From Cladochytrium replicatum (lineage: Eukaryota; Chytridiomycota; Chytridiomycetes; Cladochytriales; Cladochytriaceae): a DNA stretch of 64,000 nucleotides. This document shows positions 55,266-64,000 of the stretch, piece after piece; within the stretch, counting starts at the first letter, position 1; each line of letters starts with the position of its first letter. Under the pieces are notes generated by a model. That model was given only the letters and a program-made list of their open reading frames with translations. It was not told where the DNA came from and made no database searches. Both the position numbers and the translations under genes were made by a program. The stretch lies in assembly GCA_025526935.1 (NCBI GenBank), contig JAHLKD010000113.1:1-64000 (forward strand), read 5' to 3'.

Positions 55266-56392
55266 TTAGCTTCCAGCGTGCGACATAGTTGCAGAGGCGC
55301 TACTCCGGGCACGCATACGTTTCATCATTTCTTCTTCTCTTCTCCGCAACATCACGGCAGGGTCGACGTTTTCGGTCGCAGTTGTCCCCGACGCACTTCC
55401 GCCGTTGCTTCTGGTTTGTGATGAAGTCGAATTTGATGGGTTCTCAGTATTGTTATGTGATGGTGGTGGGGTAGCTTTCGATGAACCCGCTCCCTGCTTG
55501 ACAATGGAGACTTCGAACTGTTCGCTTAGACTGAGGCCAGTCATTTCGGAAGCACTTGTAGCAGCAGCTCTCTGTAAAGGAAAAAAAAACCTTGAGTTCA
55601 TCAGAGTGGCTCAACTGATCGGTACATACTGCTGATGCACTGGTAACAAATACTACCAATGCAGAACCCTTTCCTGGAATAGTAACCACCGAATCGACGG
55701 CCCCGTATGCCTTTTCGAAAAGCGCACGGATCGCATACTCATCGAAATCGTACCGCTTTCTCTTCCATTTCACTTTGACCGCTTTCGGTTCGAGTTCTTC
55801 CTTTGCTCGCTGCGCTCTCTGCTTCCTCTCCCTCTCTATTCTCTCCAGCTCCTCCAGATTAGCTTCGCGCGCCCTCTCGACTTGTGCTTTCCCCTCAACC
55901 TCGTCCCTTCGTGCGCGTTTCGCGGCCTCCTCGCGTTCTTCTAGTTGAGTCCTACCGGCACGGCGCTTCGTCTCCATAGCAGCGAGGGCACGCTTTCTCT
56001 GCACTGCGGCAGAGCGATGAGATTCATAGAGCGGACGGAGGGTGGATGAAAGGAGGATTTCCTGAGCTCGAGTGATTTGATGGAACTTGAGGGCTAGATA
56101 GAAAAATGGTGAAGTAAGCCATGGGTTAAGCGGCGTAATATAGTGGATTTCTATACCTGCTTCAGCGTCATCTGGGCCGACTTTGTCTGGATGGCAGGTG
56201 AGTGCAGCTTTCCTGTCACACAACAGCGTCAAATCAGCAATAATCGAGAAGTTGCCGCCATTCCGGCTACCTGTAGGCCTGCTTGATCTTAGCAGGAGTG
56301 ATCGAGTCAGCAGGTGCAGACCCGTCGAGAGCCAGCAGGTCGTACAGGTCGGGAAGGTCGTCAAAGTCGCTCGTCGAGGTTGAAATCGACAT
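55266..56392 (-). CDS. DNAJC17-like J-domain protein with RRM (spliceosome-associated)
   Basis: Four exons: 56392-56271, 56212-56157, 56093-55630 and 55571-55266, giving 315 residues; introns are 58-63 bp and phases join. The J domain (about 10-80) spans introns 1 and 2 and keeps HPD (CHPDKVGPDDAEA), needed to stimulate Hsp70. A highly charged Arg/Glu/Lys/Ala helix (about 95-175) follows, then an RRM-like fold (KVKWKRK...YAIRALFEKAYGAVDSVVTIPGKGSALVVFVTSASA), and a Ser/Thr/Asn-rich tail. J + coiled coil + RRM is the DNAJC17 (yeast Cwc23-related) layout, a nuclear co-chaperone linked to pre-mRNA splicing. It is divergent from IWS1 with 46 bp between the ATGs. Confidence 0.88.
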
Positions 56393-56438
56393 TTGGGGAG
56401 AGTCGAGACTTTGCCACAGAAACTCAAAACTAGAAAAT
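56393..56438. promoter_or_regulatory. 46-bp divergent intergenic region between DNAJC17-like gene and IWS1
   Basis: Only 46 bp separate the two start codons (56392 on minus, 56439 on plus). Both promoters and 5' untranslated regions must lie here or overlap the neighbouring coding sequence. The sequence contains GGGGAG and GAGACTTTGCC and no TATA box is evident. Confidence 0.7.
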
Positions 56439-58320
56439 ATGACATCCCAGCAGGACAAGGTGGGGGAGGGAACACCGGAGGAGGCGGAAATGCTCATAAG
56501 TGTAATCATTCACAGGACAGAATCGAGAGAGAAATCTTCGGTGACTCGGACGACGACGATCTCGACGAGCTGCCCGTCGAGGATTCCGACGACGATGGTA
56601 TGCAGCAACTGCAATGAAGCACGGCTCTGAAAATAATGCGTTTGGGAAGATGACGACAGGGCCAATGATGCTGGATCAAGAGCGGCTGCGAGAGCGGATG
56701 CACGGGACGAGGACTTCCGTTCCGCAACAGCGCCAAAGAAGAAGAGAGCAAAAGAAGACGGTGCGCAAAAATTGCCTAGCTTCAAAAAGAACCGTTCTTC
56801 TGGAGATGGAGATGGCTCTGGGTATGGTTGGATAACGGTGATGTATTGTGTGCTGCGGTTTATGCTGGTTTTAAATAGAAAGAGGGGGAGAAAGCGGAAG
56901 GAGAACGAGGACCCGGAAGATCGGCAGCCCGTGGAGGAAGATGAAACGGCAGGTGAGCAACGAGAATTCTGTTCACTTGGACTTTTCGTTGAATTGATTC
57001 AATCCTCCCAGTAAAGCGAAAGCGAATGTCTGATTACATTGACTCCATCACTCGCTCGACGTCCAACCGAACCCGTAGGAAAGCTGCTGATGAAGACGAT
57101 ACCGTATGCTGACAGAGTGGAGCACCCTTGCGATCACACATCTTACCCTCCATTTGTTTCTGAACTGGCAGACGTACGACGATATGGCTGTGACCCTGGT
57201 TGAAATGATGAAAGCCGCCGCTTCGAAAGATGCAGCACAGAGACGGCCGGAAATGCTCGCTGCGGGAGAGAAGCTCCTACCAGCAACGGCAAAGTTGAAA
57301 CTACTGCCCCAAGTTGAAGCAGAGCTCTCAAAGTACGTTTGCTCAACAATAACTTTTTGCTCCCCGAGATGACCTGAAAATCAGACCAAATCTGTGGAAT
57401 GCATTGCTTGAAAATGGAATTGCTCTGGCCATCCAGATGTGGTAAGCTGCATTCTCCCCACTACATTCATTCATTCGGTGCTCAACGCGCCCAGGTTAGA
57501 ACCGTTGGACGACAAGAGTCTGCCTTCGCTCGACATTCAACGGTCCATGATGAATGCCTGTGATAAGGTATACAATTGAGAATAATCGTGATGACTAGGT
57601 GTCCTGATCACACGTTTATTGGGAGTAGTTACCTTTCTCTGTGCACCAGTGAGTAACCAGTTGTTACAGCCTATTTTGCTAGTAATACTGGACATCTCAG
57701 GCTTCGAGAGTGCAAGCTTGGCAGAGTGGTCAAGTTCTACACTGCACATCCCCGCGTCGTTCCTGAAATCAAGCGTGAAGCATCAGCGCTCATCAGTGAG
57801 TGCTTAACTTTTCCGGGGGGGTGTAACACACATTTGGGACTTAACCTTTCTCGTTTAGGTAAATGGACCCGAAACATCATCAAGCGCAGCGACAACTACC
57901 GTGATCGACAGTACGAGAGGCGGGAGGTTCAAGGCTCGAACGGTCTATTCCAGTATGTCCTTGGGTTTGTGTGGTTGGATAATGAAAAATTTCTAACGTT
58001 TCTCCATTTCAGACGACGACAAGCAGCCGGGCTTAATGATGACGAAGGGTATTTGACTTGCAAAATCGACGACGTTCTTTCGGGTCTAAAAACTCTTGAT
58101 TTTTAAGGGAGAGCAGTCAAAGCCGTAGGGCTCGTGTACCACTGCCACTTGCCGCCGGCTTCAGCATTGTGCCTGCTAGTACTGTAGTGCTGAACGAAAA
58201 GGCTGGGCGAAAGGTATCGCAAGTTTTTAAAGCAATGCATTTTGCGTGACAAATCGTTGACCGTTCCTGCGCTAGGTGACGGCGACGAGCCGGCTCAAGA
58301 AACTGTCGAAAGCGAGATAG
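56439..58320 (+). CDS. IWS1: Transcription elongation/chromatin factor IWS1 (Spn1)
   Basis: Fourteen short exons: 56439-56459, 56516-56597, 56650-56821, 56879-56952, 57012-57103, 57172-57332, 57385-57441, 57495-57567, 57629-57648, 57683-57795, 57859-57952, 58013-58048, 58108-58213 and 58276-58320. They total 1146 bp, 381 residues. The N-terminal third is acidic then basic and disordered (EREIFGDSDDDDLDEL; KKKRAKEDG). The conserved TFIIS N-terminal-like (LW) domain is at about 165-300, with NLWNALLENGIALAIQMWLEPLDDKSLPSLDIQ, GRVVKFYTAHPRV and KWTRNIIKRSDNYRDR. The basic tail ends SRLKKLSKAR. IWS1 binds Spt6 and travels with RNA polymerase II, linking elongation to mRNA processing and histone marks. 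The 20-nt exon 9 is the least certain; it is required to keep frame. Confidence 0.87.
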
Positions 58321-58824
58321 TGTCGATGTTTTGGCAACCCAAACTTTCTCGAAAGTTTTGAATGAATGGGTGCCGGTGTTTTCTTTTGCTGTTGTTTATA
58401 AATTGCTCGAAAAACAATCCAGAGTGGAAGAGGACTTGTCGGGGGGTGTGTTGATGTATCGATTGCTAAGTTTCAATCGAAAACAATACCCTGATTGAAC
58501 TCGGAGCTGTGGGGGAGCTTCAGCGTCGCAGCGTAAAGCCGCTGTGAGGGTCGTAACGTTTATCAACACAATGCGTGCCATCCATCCGCTTAAACAGCCC
58601 AGTGATCCGTGGACAGGCAGCTGAAGTAGTCCGGTGCTGTTGTGGGAAGAATGAACAAACGAAAAAGCAGCTACTTTGTTTAGTTTTGCTTAAAATACAA
58701 ATTACTTTATTTGAGTACGGCTCATCGAACAACAAAAATACGACAACGGTAATTCAAAAACACTTGAGAAAACAAGAGAAATAACCTCAACACAAGCAAC
58801 CAACCTCCCTTCCACATAAACTCT
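58321..58824. other. Convergent 3' intergenic region between IWS1 and the SR protein gene
   Basis: About 500 bp between two converging stop codons. It contains AT-rich stretches with AATAAC/AATACA-like motifs (58690-58790) that could serve 3' ends. No gene is seen. Confidence 0.5.
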
Positions 58825-59664
58825 CTACATGGGCGAACGGCCCTCCTCTGGACGATCCTCATCCATCATATCACGTCGGGGCGATCCTCCGCGGGGAGAC
58901 CCAGGCAACGGCGACCCACCAGGGGGCGACCCACTCCTTCCATCGCGCCCGTTCCCGTTCTGCTCTCCCCCAGCCGCCGAGCGCTCGCGGTCGTCGTCTC
59001 TGCGGTCCCCTGGAGGCGAACGAGGCTCGCGGTCGTCGTCCCTGCGGTCCCCCGGCGGAGGCGAACGACGCTCGCGGTCGTCGTCCGTGCGGTCCCCCGG
59101 GGGAGGCGAACGACGCTCGCGGGAGGGCGAGGGGCTGCGGCGGCGCGGGGGCGTGCGGGAGCGAGGGCGGCGGCGTGGGGATCGAGAGCGAGAGCGCGAG
59201 CGGCCTTCGTAGCGCCAGGTGCGGCTCGGAGCGTTCTTGGCCCACTATCGCACAAATTTGAGAAAATGAGTGATGCGTGATGGGAGCAACGAAAATGTGG
59301 GTTGCTACCTGAATGATCAACGGAGATCCGTCGACTCGGCGACCCTGCATTTCGTACAGCGCATCTTCGGCGTCGCGAGTATCCTCAAATTCAATAAACG
59401 CATACCTTTAACACCAAGTCAGCGAATCGCCAAGGGCACCGATTTTTGGTAAACTTACGGCCTGGCGCTCGAGTTGCGAGGAGCTGGGATGTCACAACGA
59501 ACCAAACGACCATACCTGTGAAAAGCAAAAACTTTAAGGATTCGAGAGATAGGCAAGCCAGTCACTTTTGAGTACCTTTCAAACTCGTAAGCAAGGTCCT
59601 TTGCTCGAGTTCGAGATGAGATTCCCGCAACAAACAACGTGCTACTGCGTCCGCTTCGTGACAT
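58825..59664 (-). CDS. SR-type splicing factor (one RRM plus RS/RD-rich tail)
   Basis: Four exons: 59664-59576, 59515-59459, 59405-59309 and 59244-58825, giving 220 residues; introns are 53-64 bp. One RRM at about 8-85 has RNP2 (LFVAGI) and RNP1-like (YAFIEFED) motifs plus the helix DAEDALYEMQGRRVDGSPLIIQWA. The tail begins RSRSRSRSPRRRPRSR and contains three near-identical repeats of the form ERRSPPPGDRRDDDR, then a Gly/Ser/Pro-rich end. This is the layout of classical SR proteins (SRSF2-like), which bind exonic enhancers in the nucleus and are regulated by serine phosphorylation. A plus-strand open frame over exon 4 is a shadow of the repetitive tail. Confidence 0.88.
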
Positions 59665-61193
59665 GATTCACGATTTCCTTTCGACTAATTTTTGGTTTGG
59701 TGCGCTGCAAAGACAAGAAAGATGGGCGGTGACAGACCCCAGGCGATGTTAGTTGATGTTGTCGACGACTGCTGGACTCGAAAACGCCATTTCGTAGGCA
59801 GGGATGAGGGCAGGCAAACACTTTCATTGACCTCCGTTCCGCAATTGGAGTGCGATCCGTCGATCGTCATTTTAAAATAACCCGTTCCGATCCGTCCGTC
59901 CGTAACAGGGAATCAAAACTGATCGCAAAGAGGTAACACAGGCACAAAAGCATGAGCTCAACCAATCAAATCCCAAACCTGAGGCTTCAGAAAGAGCCAA
60001 GCGTGACACTCCCAGCGGCCCGCACACTCAACCGGGGGGATAACCGAAAATAGGGACTCATTCGACCGCACCACGAACGGGAAGTCCCATCAATTTGATT
60101 TACGAACAACGATGCAAAGAGTCGGCCGGGGGATGTGAAGGGGGGAGGGGGGCGAGAGGAACTCACCGAGCAAGAAACTACGGAACACGTGGAAGGACAG
60201 AAAAGGAATTAATTGCGAATGTAATTAGTGAAATAATATAATGGTGGTACACAACGTCTGCTTGCTTGGTTATGCAGCTGTTGATCAATAATGGGTTCAC
60301 TCTGAAATGGTCAGACGATTTGTTCTATTGGACTATTGCATATGTGAACTGTAACATGACTGTATGCGGTGAGGTAATTTCAACCATTGTTGTGTGAAAT
60401 GCTCATTCAGACTACAATGATTAAAGACCTCATAGCAACGGAGCTTGCGATGAGGGGAGCCATTATTGGGATGAATGTTGGGAACTAGAAAAACACCCAG
60501 CGCAGATTGATGTTTTCATCAGACTGCGTTGGTTGTCTTCTATGACCTAGACATATCATTAAAGTATAAAGATTGGATGCGTTGAGGGTCAGTAACCATT
60601 GTTGTATGCACAGACGAACAATTGCAGACTACAATGATTAAAGACCTCATAGCTTCAACTTACAAACAGGAAAACAAATTCAACCAAGAACGAGAAAAAC
60701 AGAATCCCAGCGCGAGACCAAAAAGTTCAGACTGCGTTGGGTTCTCTTCTATGACGGATCCGCATAAGGACAGAAAAACTCACCAATGGAGGCCAACCAA
60801 AAATAGCAGTGGACCTGCTCTGATAGCACCGGAATCCCAATCCAGTGAATTTTCAGTCGAGCCAACCATTGGAGCAGCACAGAAAGGATTGTCATTGCAG
60901 AAGAAGCTGTCGCTCATCCACCTTGTCGGTTTGAGGGGTCTTAAATACCCCAAGTATGACAAAGCCACCCTTAAACTGCCAGGAGGTTTTTTTTTTGCAG
61001 TGTGTTGAAAGTTTTCCGCCCTAAACTATAACGGATGGTGTGATCAAGATCACGATTTTGGATTCAAGGTATGTGCGAGTTTTGTCTGACGGGAAGAGCA
61101 AAAGAGACGGTGAGGAATCTCTTTAAAGCAGCATGAAGTGTATTATGATGTAATGCCATTGAACTGAGTTCACGGTTGACTCCAAATGCAGAA
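59665..61193. repeat. Intergenic region with two diverged copies of a roughly 170-220 bp repeat
   Basis: 60370-60555 and 60595-60765 share blocks in the same order: CATTGTTGT, CAGACTACAATGATTAAAG, ACCTCATAGC, CCAGCGC, CAGACTGCGTTGG and TCTTCTATGACC. They are diverged tandem duplicates of unknown origin. 59960-60180 contains G-rich runs (GGGGGGAGGGGGGCG near 60140). A 128-codon frame at 60622-61008 spans the second copy and is not convincing as a gene. Confidence 0.6.
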
Positions 61194-61645
61194 TCAGGAA
61201 GCAGGACCGGCCTGTTCGCCGCCTGTAACCGCCCTTTTGACCCTGTCCAGCAAGTGCGCTGGGTGATCCATATCTTTTGCTGCAACTCCGACCGACTTCC
61301 CATTATCTGTCATCCGTAAAAAAAAACGTCTGTTAATACCGATTCAGAAAAAATCGGCTTACTCGACTGGCTTACCCAGTTGGAACTTGAGCTGACAGCT
61401 GCTCGCGCTCTGCGTCTCCACCTTTATCGTCGGGTTCAGTCGTGGGAGGTCATTGACGTAGAATGCGCTTGGAAAAATCGATGAAGTTGTCAAATCAATT
61501 CCATGGAATGAGTGATCAATGGTGGTTGTATTCACCTAAGCGCGGGTCTTCCAGGGCATGACGGCGGACCGAATGTGACCGAGATGGAGGATACAGCCGG
61601 TGCGGTGAACTTTGGAGCGGCTGCAGTCTTGAGGTTTGCCTCGTG
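61194..61645 (-). CDS. Small multi-exon gene, possibly mitochondrial ribosomal protein mL53; 5' end unresolved
   Basis: Three exon-like blocks on the minus strand with good splice sites: about 61645-61536, 61467-61376 and 61306-61194. Joined, they read ...SSISVTFGPPSCPGRPALSAFYVNDLPRLNP, TIKVETQSASSCQLKFQLDNGKSVG and VAAKDMDHPAHLLDRVKRAV, then a stop. Size, the ISV-F start and the strand of an I-KVE---K-LKF-NGK pattern recall mL53 (yeast MRPL44), but I am not certain. No convincing ATG is seen in frame at the 5' side; a further small exon may lie near 61680-61740. Confidence 0.4.
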
Positions 61646-61856
61646 TTCGCACGGCAAACGACCATTTCGGGAATGGCACGTGATGTTTGTTAAAAAATAA
61701 GAGATCTTGCAAACCTAAACAAACTAAACTGGTGCAGTATGTTTTCTATCAAAACAAATGAGAATATGATGCAAAAGAACCTCCAAAAAAGAAAAGAAAT
61801 GAGTAAACGATTGATTTTCCTCTTTGCACTCTTTCTTTCGTTCTTTCGAGTCGCTG

Positions 61857-62090
61857 TCAGGTCATCGCGGTCATCGGAAACACCTCGTTGGGACGCTGGC
61901 ACAAATCCCCGAACTTCCCACCTCCGCAGCACCAGTCCCCAAGGATCGCTTGCAACTTGGACACAAAGTCCGGCCCCACCGATTGCGGACACGCTGCAGT
62001 GTTTGGAGGCTGCCGCCCAACGTGTTGTTCTTCTGACTGGGCACAAACGCCAGTCGTGCGGGCATCATTGTCATCGACAGCACGCTCCAC
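61857..62090 (-). CDS. Exon-like ORF, cysteine-containing C-terminus, unknown
   Basis: A 78-codon minus-strand frame with coding-like composition (VGPDFVSKLQAILGDWCCGGGKFGDLC) that ends at a stop at 61857 and is preceded by a CAG acceptor-like site near 62092. It is probably the last exon of a gene whose start I cannot find. No family recognised. Confidence 0.3.
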   Translation of the reverse strand: MERAVDDNDARTTGVCAQSEEQHVGRQPPNTAACPQSVGPDFVSKLQAILGDWCCGGGKFGDLCQRPNEVFPMTAMT

Positions 62091-62164
62091 TGATGTGTTG
62101 GATGCAGTGAGGACGGGAAGAGGAGTTGGTGCCTAACGATTGTCAAAATGCAGATTGAGCTCCT

Positions 62165-62400
62165 TCAGAAGCAGTAGAAACCCCGCGTTTTCCAGCAGCG
62201 GCCTTTCCGTAGCGTAATCAGTCCGTCCTTCTGGAGCTGCTCGCGCAACCTTTCAGGGTCGTTTGGCTCCGGGGTAAAGAAAAGGATTACTCCTGATGAG
62301 AACCGAGCTGGAACCAGAACGAGAGTGCAAAGACTATTTAAGAAACTTTCTTGGAATATTTTCTTGACCCAGCGGGGCAGTTCCCCTAGCCGCAGTGGGA
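62165..62400 (-). CDS. Exon-like ORF fragment, unknown
   Basis: Minus-strand open frame of about 78 codons reading LPRWVKKIFQESF...ARFSSGVILFFTPEPNDP...LREQLQKDGLITLRKGR...FYCF, then a stop at 62165-62167. The ending (sg-i-f---P-P--L---L---g-i--R-GR) is reminiscent of the C-terminus of class-V aminotransferase-type proteins, but the evidence is thin. It may be a gene remnant: no upstream exons were found. Confidence 0.3.
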
Positions 62401-64000
62401 GTGGCTAACATAGACAGCTAAAATAATTTAACTACCTTCAACGAGGTACACTAAATTCAGATTGCTCCGGACAATGGACAATAACAATTAGATCGAAGCT
62501 CTGCAACAGCTGGGTATTGGAACTGGGTCTGCTGTGTGGGAGGAGGCAATGCTGCCACTGAGCTACAGTTGTTCACACAAAAACTTCAGAACATGCTCCA
62601 CTTGCTGAAAGATCTCCTGCAAGTGCTCTTGATGTTCACATGGATGATGCTGTCCAAGTGCCAATTACTGTTGCTGAAGCTGATCCAAAAGGGAAACGTT
62701 GAGCTTCAAAATCGCCACTGCTTCTCGTGCCAGGGTTGAGACAAACGCCGCTGCACCTGATCATGCTGCCTCTTCCTCACGAACTCCTCGTGACGGACTC
62801 TTGGATGCTCTGGGTGTTCTGGCCCCTGCTCAAACTTCTGGATCTCATCCATTGGTGATGTCTGTGTCGCTTGTGCAGTGCAATTTCTCCCAATATTTAA
62901 CCAGAAACAGAGGCTGCCTTTTTTGCTGCATTGACAAATTGCTGTTGTTCCGTTGATTGAAAAGATCAGCTGCCCTCCTGTTGCCGTCTGTGCTGTGCCT
63001 TTCTACGCTCAAGTTGTGGGTGCCAGCTGACTGCCTGTCTGCTACTCACAATCCTAGGCCCATCCACACTGCCACATATGCCTCTCGTGCAACAAATGCT
63101 ATTATCCGGATTGAAGCTGCCGATGTCGATGCTCACCCTGCCCTTTAACACTCAGTGGTTGCTGGACTGGACCCCCTCTCTCGCAGATCACTACGGCTGC
63201 CCAGATTGGTGATTGATTATCCAGCTGAGTCACCAATTTTGATCAATCCTCCTCAGCCTGTTCGTGATCGTGATATCTCGTTTTTCGTTGCCTTCATAAG
63301 ATTTGGCTTCAATGTATGGGTCTGCCATTAGAATTTACTCCTCCAGACTCGTCTTTGGCCCCTGCATTTGTGGATCTTTAATGTCTACTTTTTCATTTTT
63401 TACTCACCTGTTTTACCTGTTTTTTGGCACCTTGGCAGTATCTGACAGGTAGCCCAGGTGTAAGTTGACTTGCTCTGTTTTTCGTTGTTGCTTTTCCCTT
63501 ATGCTGCGTGCGCGTCCCCATGTGCTGGTCTGTAACTATGTTGTAAGGCACTTTGGGTGTTGTCTATCGGCATGCTTTGTATGCGCAAAATAGATAATTA
63601 ATATGGTTAAATTTCTTAACTGTTAAGTTATTAAAAAACGTTGTTCATGTTTTTCTGCACTCAATGTCGCAATGCATGCCCCAGTCACTTGCATGCTGGG
63701 AGATACTTTTGTAAGCTATTAATAAAGTTCTTCACCAGACAATGCCAGAGACACCAACACTAAGTATGCTCCGTCAGTATTCATACACCCTACAGATTCC
63801 AGTCACACCCTAGGCAGCAGCCACCCTCAGCAACAAGCATCCAGCAACGCCAGAGCGGTGCGGAGTGCTGCTGGCTGGCCCGTGCACAGCAATCCGACAA
63901 CATAGTGTTGTATAATTTAGGTTTCAAACGTAAGTGAGACTCGTGCTGCGCCTGCTCCCCATTGGTTAATTGCTACATATAAACCAGTGCCACAGCCTGA
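62401..64000. other. Right edge: no convincing gene; contains a diverged repeat
   Basis: Short frames (62536-62739, 62699-62956, 62957-63148) lack motifs. 63480-63610 resembles 36070-36200 (shared blocks ATGTGCTGGTC, TTGTAAGGC, GGTGTT and TGCGCAAAATAGATAAT-like), suggesting two old copies of one transposable element or its 3' end. Confidence 0.45.

Noticed and set aside
57719-57735. tRNA-Leu-like start (GGCAGAGTGGTCAAG)
   Set aside because: It lies inside the conserved IWS1 coding exon (GRVVKFYTAHP); no cloverleaf or T-loop motif follows at the right distance.
58829-59212. Plus-strand 127-codon frame rich in Arg/Gly/Ser
   Set aside because: It is the antisense shadow of the repetitive RS/RD tail of the SR protein, whose RRM and splice sites are on the minus strand.

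Overview
This window is from a eukaryote, most probably a fungus and perhaps an early-diverging (chytrid-like) one. Host genes are dense and cut by many short GT-AG introns (about 48-72 bp). They encode typical fungal proteins: an oligopeptide transporter pair, a two-finger C2H2 factor, a GRAM/TBC Rab-GAP, a DNAJC17-like protein, IWS1/Spn1 and an SR protein. The species assignment is inference; no rRNA or mitochondrial sequence is present.

About 1-37.2 kb is a nested transposon cluster. Two Ty1/copia families are present. Family A (LTR about 599 bp, TGTTAAG...TTCAACA) is young. It includes a head-to-tail tandem (partial internal, LTR, internal, LTR; 1-8463), a rearranged minus-strand copy (A2, 8464-12581, with a probable 5' LTR at 20199-20796) and a third copy (A3, from 20793). 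A3 holds a solo LTR with a 5-bp target duplication and a complete 6.3-kb hAT transposon with an 8-bp target duplication. Family B (LTR about 680 bp, minus strand, 12582-19327) is older and lies inside A2, with a further inverted B gag fragment beside it. The hAT element carries a DDE transposase, a second gene for a coiled-coil protein of unknown function, and oriented arrays of a roughly 97-bp repeat. A second hAT copy (33178-36027) is truncated and abuts a decayed third copy that ends at a recognisable terminal repeat (about 37173).

About 38-64 kb is host gene space: a TPR protein (-), a C2H2 transcription factor (-), two tandem OPT transporters with the same seven-exon structure (+), a GRAM/TBC/EF-hand Rab-GAP (+) whose 3' end is lost next to a copia relic, a small secreted protein of three six-cysteine knottin-like repeats (-), a DNAJC17-like J-protein (-) divergent by only 46 bp from IWS1/Spn1 (+), and an SR splicing factor (-). 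Three of these (DNAJC17-like, IWS1, SR) act at the transcription/splicing interface. The last 4.5 kb holds weak exon-like fragments and diverged repeats.

Most transposon ORFs are broken by nonsense changes of the C-to-T/G-to-A type or by 1-bp indels, which suggests cytosine methylation and deamination or a RIP-like process acting on young copies.
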